Shown: positions 1 to 5,394 of the stretch, in pieces
Layout of the letters: the number at the start of each line of letters is the position of its first letter
Position numbering within the stretch: position 1 is the first letter of the stretch
DNA from: an uncultured bacterium
Lineage (GTDB): Bacteria > Actinomycetota > Actinomycetes > S36-B12
Direction of reading: 5' to 3'
Assembly: GCA_903908025.1 (NCBI GenBank)
Contig: CAIVQM010000532.1
Coordinates: forward strand, 1 to 5,797
Length of the DNA: 5,797 bases
Notes under the pieces: generated by a model
What the model was told of the DNA's origin: nothing
Database searches by the model: none
Seen by the model: only the letters and a program-made list of their open reading frames with translations
Made by a program: the position numbers and the translations under genes

Positions 1-1743
1 CCCCAGGGCACGGAATGCCGTAATGGCCGCCGCACTTCCAGCCTTGACGACATCGGCGACGACGATTACGCCGGCGAAACGTCCATCAATCGCGACGGCG
101 ACTACGGACCGACCCGCCGCCTCGTGGATCTCCCGGACGATGGTGAGGTCGGCCGGCTCGTGCACGGACCATTCCGATGCGAGCCAGGTGGGCCGACCGG
201 CAAGCACCGCATGTCCATCGACGACGCCCTGTACTCCGCGTCCCCCGCTCGACTGGAACGACTCGACATCCGGCAGGACACCCACGCGCTCGCGCGCACC
301 CACGACGACGGCGCGGGCAATCGGGTGCTCCGACGCGTGCTCAAGTCCGGCGGCCAGCCGCAGCACCACGTCCGCATCGTGACCAGGCGCGGCCACGACG
401 TCGACGAGGGCCATGTGGCCGGTTGTCACGGTGCCGGTCTTGTCGAGCACGATCGTGTCGACCTGCCGGGTGGACTCCAGGATCTGTGGACCCTTGATGA
501 GGATGCCGAGCTGGGCCCCGCGTCCGGTGCCGACGAGCAGGGCCGTCGGCGTCGCGAGCCCGAGGGCGCACGGGCAGGCGATGATGAGGACGGCGACTGC
601 CGCCGTGAACGCGGCCTGCGTCCCCGCACCGGCGAGCAGCCAGCCGATGAGCGTCGCACAGGCCAGTCCGATGACAATGGGGACGAAGATCGCCGACACC
701 CGGTCGGCCAGCCGTTGTACAGGAGCCTTGCCTGACTGGGCCGCCTCGACCATCCGGGAGATGCGGGCGAGTTGCGTGTTCGCGCCGACCTGACGGGCCT
801 CCACGAGGAGTCGGCCGCCCGCGTTGACGGTGGCGCCGATGACGGCATCGCCGACGCTCACCTCGACCGGGACGGTCTCGCCCGTGACAAGGCTGTTGTC
901 GACAGCGGACGCGCCTTCGACCACGACCCCGTCGGTGGCGATCTTCTCGCCGGGGCGAACGACGAAGACGTCGCCGACAGCGAGGTCATCGATCGGAATG
1001 CGCTGCTCGACACCGTCGCGCAGGACGGCGACTTCCTTGGCGCCCATCGCGGCTAGGGCCCTGAGCGCCTCGCCCGAGCTCACCTTCGCGCGTGCCTCCA
1101 GGTACCGGCCGGTCAGGATGAACACGGTGACGGCCGACGCGACCTCGAGGTAGATCTCCGGCTGGCTGCCCGACTGCTGCGGCATCCACTGGAACTCCAT
1201 CGTCATGCCCGGCTCGCCAGCACCACCGATGAACAGCGCATACAGCGACCACAGGAACGCCGAGAGCACGCCCAGCGAGATGAGGGTGTCCATCGTCGCC
1301 GCACCGTGGCGCAGGTTGACCCACGCGGCGCGGTGGAATGGTGCCGCCCCCCACACGACGACCGGCGCGGCCAGTGTCAGCGATGCCCACTGCCAGTACG
1401 TGAACTGCAGGAAGGGCACCATCGCCATGAGAACGACGGGGATGGTCAGGATGGTGCTGACGATGAGACGTTGTCGCAACGCGTCGAACTCCGGGTCGCC
1501 TTGCTCCTCGGTGGCGTCAGCCGGCCCAGCGGCGCGGGGTGCGCGTGCTCCATAGCCGGTCGCCTCGACGACAGCGATGGCATCGTCGATGCTCACCCCC
1601 GGTGGGAGCGATACGTGCGCCTTCTCCGTCGCGTAGTTGACGGTGGCCTCGACCCCCGGCATCCGGTTGAGCTTCTTCTCGATGCGCATGGCACACGAGG
1701 CACAGGTCATCCCCTCGATCTGGAGATCGACCTCTGCTGACAT
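1..1743 (-). CDS. copA: Copper-translocating P1B-type ATPase (CopA), 3' end outside window
   Basis: Membrane pump that uses ATP to export Cu(I) from the cytoplasm. The minus-strand frame from ATG 1743 is open for 581 codons to the window edge. It starts with a heavy-metal-binding domain (GMTCASC, Cys14/Cys17), followed by helices near residues 93-111, 120-138, 148-170 and 198-213. The actuator domain has the dephosphorylation loop (TGE, about 287-289). The metal-site helix carries CPC (390-392), the phosphorylation motif is DKTGT (Asp434), and the nucleotide-binding domain has SEHP (His473) and a Gly-rich loop near 499-505. CPC plus the N-terminal CxxC is the Cu(I)-pump signature of the family. 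The frame leaves the window just before the expected TGDN region; by family length roughly 160-180 residues are missing. No internal stop or frameshift is seen. The start lies 5 nt past the copZ stop, so the two are probably translationally coupled. Confidence 0.96.
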   Translation of the reverse strand, partial: MSAEVDLQIEGMTCASCAMRIEKKLNRMPGVEATVNYATEKAHVSLPPGVSIDDAIAVVEATGYGARAPRAAGPADATEEQGDPEFDALRQRLIVSTILTIPVVLMAMVPFLQFTYWQWASLTLAAPVVVWGAAPFHRAAWVNLRHGAATMDTLISLGVLSAFLWSLYALFIGGAGEPGMTMEFQWMPQQSGSQPEIYLEVASAVTVFILTGRYLEARAKVSSGEALRALAAMGAKEVAVLRDGVEQRIPIDDLAVGDVFVVRPGEKIATDGVVVEGASAVDNSLVTGETVPVEVSVGDAVIGATVNAGGRLLVEARQVGANTQLARISRMVEAAQSGKAPVQRLADRVSAIFVPIVIGLACATLIGWLLAGAGTQAAFTAAVAVLIIACPCALGLATPTALLVGTGRGAQLGILIKGPQILESTRQVDTIVLDKTGTVTTGHMALVDVVAAPGHDADVVLRLAAGLEHASEHPIARAVVVGARERVGVLPDVESFQSSGGRGVQGVVDGHAVLAGRPTWLASEWSVHEPADLTIVREIHEAAGRSVVAVAIDGRFAGVIVVADVVKAGSAAAITAFRALG

Positions 1744-1748
1744 GCTCG

Positions 1749-1964
1749 CTACTCCACCAGTTCGTATCCGGCCTCGTCGACCGCCGCGCGGACGACTGAG
1801 GAGTCGAGCGGCTCAGCGCTGACGACCGTTACGGCCGCCGCCTCACCGGGCGCCAAGACGACGGTGACGTCCTGCACTCCAGCGACGGCACTCAACTCCT
1901 GGGTGACCGCGTTCACACAGTGACCGCACGTCATGCCCGACACGTTGAACGTCTGGGTGCTCAA
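1749..1964 (-). CDS. copZ: CopZ-type copper chaperone (heavy-metal-associated domain protein)
   Basis: A 71-residue single-domain protein of the ferredoxin-like HMA fold, which binds Cu(I) and hands it to CopA. The binding loop GMTCGHC gives Cys13 and Cys16; its MTCGHC form is typical of free-standing CopZ proteins. The chain ends at the domain end (EAGYELVE), with no membrane segment or signal peptide. I chose the TTG start at 1964 because a purine-rich tract (GGGAGAGGGG, minus strand) ends 6 nt upstream. The alternative GTG at 1985 would add seven residues before the HMA fold and has no such site. The gene sits between the repressor (44 bp upstream) and copA (5 bp downstream), so all three probably share one transcript. 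The start is less sure than the identity. Confidence 0.93.
   Translation of the reverse strand: MSTQTFNVSGMTCGHCVNAVTQELSAVAGVQDVTVVLAPGEAAAVTVVSAEPLDSSVVRAAVDEAGYELVE
1752..1758 (-). promoter_or_regulatory. Ribosome binding site of copA
   Basis: The minus strand reads GGTGGAG, whose GGAG core ends 8 nt before the ATG at 1743. It lies inside the last codons of copZ. This supports the chosen copA start and coupled translation of the two genes. Confidence 0.6.
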
Positions 1965-1970
1965 TTCATT

Positions 1971-1980
1971 CCCCTCTCCC
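1971..1980 (-). promoter_or_regulatory. Ribosome binding site that decides the copZ TTG start
   Basis: The minus strand reads GGGAGAGGGG, followed by the 6-nt AATGAA and then TTG. This strong Shine-Dalgarno-like tract makes the TTG at 1964 the best start, although an upstream in-frame GTG (1985) exists. The contrast with the repressor gene of the same operon, which shows no such site, fits a leaderless first gene followed by Shine-Dalgarno-led internal genes. Confidence 0.6.
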
Positions 1981-2008
1981 CGCACATGGGCAGGTGGCGA
2001 CGTACAGA

Positions 2009-2269
2009 TCAGGCGAGCGACAGGAAGAGCTTCTCGAGCTCCTCGCGGGTCATCGGAGCATCCTCACCATGCTCCCAGCACTGCTGCAAGCCGGACGCGA
2101 CGATCTTGAACCCAGCCCGATCGAGTGCCTTCGACACGGCAGCGAGCTGCGTGACGACGTCGCTGCAACTGCGCTCCTCGTCGATCATGTTGATGACGCC
2201 GTCCAGCTGCCCGCGGGCACGCTTGAGGCGCATGACGATGTCTCGGCTGACCGTCGGCTCGATGTTCAT
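2009..2269 (-). CDS. CsoR/CstR-family (DUF156) repressor with an altered sensing site
   Basis: An 86-residue all-helical DNA-binding repressor. The family's basic start of the bundle is visible (MRLKRARGQLDGVINMIDEE, residues 13-32), followed by RSCSDVVTQL with Cys35, and a second helix ending GLQQC with Cys64. The 29-residue Cys-Cys spacing equals that of Cys36/Cys65 in Mycobacterium tuberculosis CsoR. The His four residues before the second Cys, a Cu(I) ligand in CsoR, is Gly60 here, and the residue before the first Cys is Ser rather than Tyr. The site is therefore C-x-C, as in persulfide-sensing CstR, yet the gene heads a copZ-copA operon. ATG 2269 is chosen over far upstream starts because it gives the family length and lies 6 nt after a -10 box. 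I leave the symbol blank because its ligand is uncertain. Confidence 0.92.
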   Translation of the reverse strand: MNIEPTVSRDIVMRLKRARGQLDGVINMIDEERSCSDVVTQLAAVSKALDRAGFKIVASGLQQCWEHGEDAPMTREELEKLFLSLA

Positions 2270-2275
2270 ACGGAC

Positions 2276-2281
2276 AGGATA
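2276..2281 (-). promoter_or_regulatory. -10 box of the repressor-copZ-copA operon (leaderless)
   Basis: The minus strand reads TATCCT, matching the TAnnnT core of actinobacterial sigma-70-type -10 boxes. Six nucleotides (GTCCGT) separate it from the repressor ATG, so transcription should begin at or within a base or two of the start codon. No Shine-Dalgarno sequence precedes the ATG, as expected for a leaderless mRNA. I see no convincing -35 hexamer at the usual distance; that stretch holds the operator. Confidence 0.6.
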
Positions 2282-2299
2282 CCCCTCTACCCCCAGGGG

Positions 2300-2305
2300 T
2301 ATGCT
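2300..2305 (+). promoter_or_regulatory. -10 box of the AhpD-like/MFS operon (leaderless)
   Basis: The plus strand reads TATGCT (TAnnnT), then the six bases CCAAAC, then the ATG at 2312. The start point should fall at the start codon, and no ribosome binding site is present. The box overlaps the right arm of the CsoR-type operator, so the repressor probably controls this promoter as well as its own. Confidence 0.6.
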
Positions 2306-2311
2306 CCAAAC

Positions 2312-2701
2312 ATGAGCCATTCCCACGGAAAAGCCGTCCTCGACGACCTCGCCCCGCTGGGCCGCGAGTTGCGCCGGGCCATCCCCGACGTCTACAAGGG
2401 CTTCGGCGAACTGCACCACGCCGCCTTCGCCACGGGCGCGCTCGACACTCGGACGAAGGAACTGATCGCGGTCGCGATCGGCGTCGTCGCGCAGTGCGAC
2501 GGCTGTATCGCCTCGCACAGCCGTGCCGCAGTGAAGGCTGGCGCCACGAAGCAGGAGGCCGCAGAGGCGATCGGCGTCACCTTCCTGATGAACGGCGGGC
2601 CGGCAACCATCTACGGCCCACGCGCCTACGCCGCTTTCTGCGAGTTCTGGGACCTCGAGCATCCCGAGGAGGTCGGCCCCACCACTACCGTGGCGGAGTG
2701 A
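2312..2701 (+). CDS. AhpD-like carboxymuconolactone decarboxylase-family protein
   Basis: A 129-residue cytoplasmic protein of the CMD/AhpD fold. The AhpD redox signature C-x-x-C-x-x-x-H is complete: Cys62-Asp-Gly-Cys65, then His69 in QCDGCIASHS. In the family this Cys pair acts as a thiol-disulfide centre, for instance reducing a peroxiredoxin, so I expect oxidoreductase rather than decarboxylase activity. The preceding stretch (DTRTKELIAVAIGVVAQC) and the downstream helix (KAGATKQEAAEAI) are typical of the family. Extra in-frame codons run upstream to 1994, but they cross the repressor gene and operator; ATG 2312 gives the normal length and lies 6 nt after a -10 box. It is divergent from the copper operon and overlaps the MFS gene by 4 nt. 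The substrate or partner cannot be read from sequence. Confidence 0.92.
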   Translation: MSHSHGKAVLDDLAPLGRELRRAIPDVYKGFGELHHAAFATGALDTRTKELIAVAIGVVAQCDGCIASHSRAAVKAGATKQEAAEAIGVTFLMNGGPATIYGPRAYAAFCEFWDLEHPEEVGPTTTVAE

Positions 2702-3894
2702 GCCAGCCGGGGAACGCGCTAAGCGCGTATCTCAGCACCGCGACCCTCTCCCGATCCGCTACCGAATCAGCAGGGCCGGCACTGCTAGTCGCCGCCATCG
2801 CGACCCTGGGCAGCGCGACAACCGGCTCCTACATCGTGGCCTCGCTCACGGCGTCGGCGGCGATCGGCGGACCCGTTGTCGGTGCCCTCATCGACCGCGC
2901 ACAGTCCCCTCGCCGCGGATTCGCACTCGCGATGGTGACGATGGCCGCTGGCCTGGCGGCGATCGCACTGACCCTGGGCCACGCGCCGGTGTGGGTGATC
3001 ATCACGCTGGCCGTCTTCGCGGGGCTCGGCTATCCGGCATTGACAGGCGCGTGGAGTGCTCAACTCCCGAAGCTGATTCCACCCGACCGGGTCACCCACG
3101 CCTACTCCGCTGACGCTGCCACCTACAGCGTCGCGGCCGTCATCGCACCGCCGATCGCCACCGCTCTCGTCTTCTTCTCCGCGACGGCACCGCTGTGGAT
3201 GCCCGTCGTGCTGCTGGTCGCGGGGATCGGCCTACTCCGAACGGTTCCCCTGCCGGTTCGCGGCGATGTGCCGCATCCGGTGTCGCTCTGGCAGGACCTG
3301 CGCAACGGCCTGGGGACGATTGTCGGTCGCCCCGGCCTGCGACGAACGGCGATCATCACGACGGTGGGCTTCGCGGGACAGGCCGCGATCTTCGTCTCCG
3401 CTCCCATCCTCGCCCAGAGTGTCGGCGGCTCCCTGGGGTTCACCGGCGTGATCCTCGGAGTCTTCGCCGTCGGCGGCATCACGACGGCAGCATGGTTCAC
3501 GCGACGGCCCGTCAAGCGTCCCGACCGAGCGATCATCGTCAGCACCATCCTCTCCGCAGTCGCCCTGACCGCCGTCGGCCTGGCACCCACCACGTGGCTG
3601 CTCCTCCTCGCCGCGTTCGCCATGGGCGCGACCGAACCGCCGCTCTTCTCCGCGATGTTCCAGGTGCGCGTGCGGGAGTCACCATCACGCGTGCAGGGCC
3701 AGGTGTTCACGACATCTGCCAGCCTGCGGATGACGGCCTTCGCGCTCGCGACGGCCCTGTCCGGGTGGCTGCTGCACTGGGGTGTCGGCGTCGTCATCGC
3801 TGTCGGCGTCCTGATGCATGTCGTGTCGCTCGTCATCGGCATCGCAATGGGGCCGCCACTCCCGCCACGCGGCCACTGGCTGCGCCGACCGTGA
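2698..3894 (+). CDS. Major facilitator superfamily (MFS) transporter
   Basis: A 398-residue inner-membrane protein with about twelve hydrophobic segments, near residues 26-46, 48-67, 76-94, 97-118, 137-160, 166-182, 217-239, 247-267, 277-295, 298-318, 340-362 and 364-384. The loop after segment 2 has an MFS motif A-like signature (GALIDRAQSPRRG, residues 62-74), and a longer polar loop (183-216) divides the two six-helix halves. Length and layout fit a drug or small-molecule exporter, but the substrate is not evident. The GTG start at 2698 overlaps the preceding TGA as GTGA, so translation is probably coupled to the AhpD-like gene and no separate promoter is seen. The frame is open further upstream, but only in the shadow of that gene. 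Transport of a metal, metal complex or oxidised product would fit the context but is a guess. Confidence 0.9.
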   Translation: MSQPGNALSAYLSTATLSRSATESAGPALLVAAIATLGSATTGSYIVASLTASAAIGGPVVGALIDRAQSPRRGFALAMVTMAAGLAAIALTLGHAPVWVIITLAVFAGLGYPALTGAWSAQLPKLIPPDRVTHAYSADAATYSVAAVIAPPIATALVFFSATAPLWMPVVLLVAGIGLLRTVPLPVRGDVPHPVSLWQDLRNGLGTIVGRPGLRRTAIITTVGFAGQAAIFVSAPILAQSVGGSLGFTGVILGVFAVGGITTAAWFTRRPVKRPDRAIIVSTILSAVALTAVGLAPTTWLLLLAAFAMGATEPPLFSAMFQVRVRESPSRVQGQVFTTSASLRMTAFALATALSGWLLHWGVGVVIAVGVLMHVVSLVIGIAMGPPLPPRGHWLRRP

Positions 3895-3902
3895 CCGTTG
3901 TC

Positions 3903-3908
3903 TACTCT
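3903..3908 (+). promoter_or_regulatory. Possible -10 box upstream of the S51-like gene
   Basis: TACTCT matches TAnnnT and lies in the 43-nt gap after the MFS gene. Six bases later comes ATG 3915, the start of an 8-codon frame, repeating the spacing of the two divergent promoters. No clear -35 is visible. If real, it gives the S51-like gene and trmB their own promoter, separate from the MFS operon, and a leader of about 23 nt. Confidence 0.4.
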
Positions 3909-3914
3909 CATGCA

Positions 3915-3941
3915 ATGAGCCCCGACGAGCCGTCGACATGA
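3915..3941 (+). CDS. Possible 8-residue leaderless leader peptide (MSPDEPST)
   Basis: An ATG-started frame of eight codons ends in a TGA (3939-3941) that overlaps the start codon of the next gene as ATGA. Its ATG lies exactly 6 nt after the TACTCT box. A leaderless ribosome terminating here would be placed on the S51-like start, which has only a weak Shine-Dalgarno-like sequence (GACGAG, 8 nt upstream). The peptide has no run of a single amino acid that would suggest attenuation. It may equally be a chance frame. Confidence 0.35.
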   Translation: MSPDEPST

Positions 3942-4657
3942 CGACACCCGGCCGGCTGGCGCTCGTTGGCAGTGGCGAGTACCTGCCCGTGATGCAGGAC
4001 ATCGAGGCGTGGCTGCTGCAGGACCGTCCGCCGCGCTATGTGCAGTTGGCGACTGCGGCCGCACCGGAGGGGGAGCGCTCGCTCAGTCGCTGGCAGGAGC
4101 TCGGTGCGCAGGCAGCAGAGCGGCTCGGCGTCGAGCAGGTGATCGTCGACGTGCGCACGCGCGAGGACGCCGACAACCCGAAGCACGCTGCCGCGATCGC
4201 GGGGGCCGGCCTGATCTACCTGTCGGGCGGCAATCCGATGCACCTCAGCCGCACTCTGCGCGGAACCCTGGTGTGGACGCAGATCCTGGAGCAGTGGCGC
4301 GCGGGCGCATCCCTGGCCGGCTGCAGTGCCGGCGCGATGGCCCTGGGCGGATACGTCCCCGACTTCCGCCATCCGAAGAAGGGCGGTACCGATGGCCTGG
4401 GAGTTGTCCCCCAGCTGCGCGTGCTGCCGCACTTCGACAAGTACAGCCGGATGATCCCGGACTTCGCACTGAAGCCGCTGGTCACGGACGATGGCGTCGT
4501 CGTCGGGATCGACGAGGACACCGCCCTCGTGTCCGAAGGGCCAGCCGACGACGGACTGTGGGAGTTCCGATCCCGCGGCCGCCAGTCCGCATGGACGATC
4601 GAGGCCGACCGTCGCCACCGCGTCAATGCACCCCTTCGCCTCCGGGTCGATGCGTGA
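3938..4657 (+). CDS. Class I glutamine amidotransferase-like / peptidase S51-type protein
   Basis: A 239-residue soluble protein of the fold shared by dipeptidase E, cyanophycinase and related enzymes. It starts with a beta strand (RLALVGSGEYLP, residues 6-17). The family motif LSGGNP (95-100) follows, then a nucleophile elbow, LAGCSAGAMALGG (126-138), and LPHFDKYSRM (163-172). By comparison with peptidase E the nucleophile should be Ser130 of G-x-S-A-G, with His165 and an acid such as Asp142; a Cys directly precedes the Ser. No signal peptide or membrane segment is seen, so it probably acts in the cytoplasm as a hydrolase, substrate unknown. ATG 3938 is preferred because the fold begins right after it. 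Its stop overlaps the trmB start as GTGA. The family assignment is firm, the activity is not. Confidence 0.87.
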   Translation: MTTPGRLALVGSGEYLPVMQDIEAWLLQDRPPRYVQLATAAAPEGERSLSRWQELGAQAAERLGVEQVIVDVRTREDADNPKHAAAIAGAGLIYLSGGNPMHLSRTLRGTLVWTQILEQWRAGASLAGCSAGAMALGGYVPDFRHPKKGGTDGLGVVPQLRVLPHFDKYSRMIPDFALKPLVTDDGVVVGIDEDTALVSEGPADDGLWEFRSRGRQSAWTIEADRRHRVNAPLRLRVDA

Positions 4658-5361
4658 CCGAGCGGGCTGACCTGCGTTCGCACGGCCCTTCGGGGATTCT
4701 CCGACCCGGCATCCGCACCTACAAGCCCCGGCGCACGCGCATCACCGAGCGGCAGGAACGCGCGCTACAGCAGCAGGCGGCATTCATCATTCCCGTCGGA
4801 ACGTCGCCCATCGACACCATCGCCGTTTGGGGCATCGACGTTCCGGTCGTCATGGAGATCGGCTTCGGCGACGGTCTCGCGGCCGCGGAGATGGCCGCCG
4901 CCGATCCCACCACGGGCCTGCTGGCGATCGACGTGCATACCCCCGGAGTCGGCGGGCTGCTCGCGCGCGTCGGCGATGCGAGCCTGACGAACGTCCGCGT
5001 GATGGAGGCCGATGCCCTCGTGGTGCTCACCCGGATGATCGAGCCGGGATCGCTGCACGGTGTGCGCACCTACTTCCCGGACCCCTGGCCCAAGGCCCGC
5101 CACCACAAGCGCCGGATCGTCCAGTCCGAGGTGCTCGACCTCGTCCACTCACGACTGCAGGTGGGCGGAAGCTGGCATCTCGCCACCGACTGGGTCGAAT
5201 ACGCCGACTGGATCCGCGCCTGCTTCGGCGAGCATCCCGGCTGGACCGGAGGTGTCATCGACCGGCCACGGTGGCGGCCGGTGACGCGCTACGAGCGTCG
5301 CGCTCTCCACGACGGCAGGATGATCACTGATCTGGTGTTCCGCACCGTCGCGGCCACCTGA
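4654..5361 (+). CDS. trmB: tRNA (guanine-46-N7)-methyltransferase
   Basis: A 235-residue cytoplasmic enzyme that transfers a methyl group from S-adenosylmethionine to N7 of guanine 46 in the tRNA variable loop. The family's motifs appear in order: the SAM-binding loop VVMEIGFGDG (65-74), the acidic strand end AIDVHTPGVG (91-100), the hallmark YFPDPWPKARHHKRRI (140-155), LATDWVEYADWI (177-188) and the C-terminal TRYERRA (211-217). Length is normal and no key motif is missing. The GTG start at 4654 overlaps the previous TGA in GTGA and gives the usual short basic N-terminus (YKPRRTRITERQ, 23-34). There is no clear Shine-Dalgarno sequence, so it probably depends on coupling to the S51-like gene. 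The frame is open farther upstream only in the shadow of that gene. Confidence 0.96.
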   Translation: MTERADLRSHGPSGILRPGIRTYKPRRTRITERQERALQQQAAFIIPVGTSPIDTIAVWGIDVPVVMEIGFGDGLAAAEMAAADPTTGLLAIDVHTPGVGGLLARVGDASLTNVRVMEADALVVLTRMIEPGSLHGVRTYFPDPWPKARHHKRRIVQSEVLDLVHSRLQVGGSWHLATDWVEYADWIRACFGEHPGWTGGVIDRPRWRPVTRYERRALHDGRMITDLVFRTVAAT

Positions 5362-5382
5362 CGACCGACCGGACGGGCCGTG

Positions 5383-5388
5383 CACAAT
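5383..5388 (+). promoter_or_regulatory. Possible -10 box of the aldo/keto reductase gene (leaderless)
   Basis: CACAAT keeps the key A2 and T6 of the -10 consensus and again stands 6 nt before an ATG (5395) that lacks a ribosome binding site. A -35-like CTGACG at 5358-5363, over the trmB stop, is 19 bp upstream, slightly long. This suggests separate transcription of the reductase gene. Confidence 0.4.
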
Positions 5389-5394
5389 GCGACC

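Larger units (their letters stand above)
2276..2305. promoter_or_regulatory. CsoR-type operator within a bidirectional promoter dyad
   Basis: The core palindrome TACCCC-CA-GGGGTA spans 2288-2301, the G/C-tract-plus-TA form typical of CsoR-family operators. A third half-site, ATACCCC, lies at 2279-2285. The outer ends form a wider inverted repeat: GGGGTATCCT on minus (2285-2276) and GGGGTATGCT on plus (2296-2305), matching at 9 of 10 positions about an axis at 2290.5. Each arm ends in a -10 box, so a bound repressor would block polymerase in both directions. It lies between the repressor's own start and the divergent gene. Repressor binding is inferred from position and form. Confidence 0.75.

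Noticed and set aside
124..793. Long plus-strand open frames opposite copA (124-735 and 413-793)
   Set aside because: They are high-GC antisense shadows of copA. Their translations are rich in Arg, Asp, Gly and Ser with no family motif, while the minus frame shows every P1B-ATPase motif in order.
1965..1985. GTG 1985 as the copZ start
   Set aside because: It adds seven residues not needed by the HMA fold and lacks a ribosome binding site, while TTG 1964 has a strong one 6 nt upstream.
2271..2276. CGGACA as a -35 box for the plus-strand AhpD-like promoter
   Set aside because: It keeps GACA, but the 23-bp spacing to TATGCT is too long for ordinary sigma factors, so no -35 is claimed.
2276..2305. 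Reading the inverted repeat as a transcription terminator hairpin
   Set aside because: It lies between two divergent start codons with no gene ending there, has no T-tract, and matches a CsoR-type operator.
1994..2311. Upstream extension of the AhpD-like frame to 1994 (235 residues)
   Set aside because: It runs antisense through the repressor gene and the operator. The CMD fold begins just after ATG 2312.
2270..2662. Upstream extension of the repressor frame to 2662 (217 residues)
   Set aside because: The extension lies antisense to the AhpD-like gene and crosses the operator. The family is about 85-100 residues, and ATG 2269 has a -10 box at leaderless spacing.
3123..4064. 313-residue minus-strand open frame opposite the MFS and S51-like genes
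   Set aside because: It spans two well-supported plus-strand genes and their junction. Its translation is Arg/Thr/Pro-rich with no recognisable domain: a third-position GC shadow.
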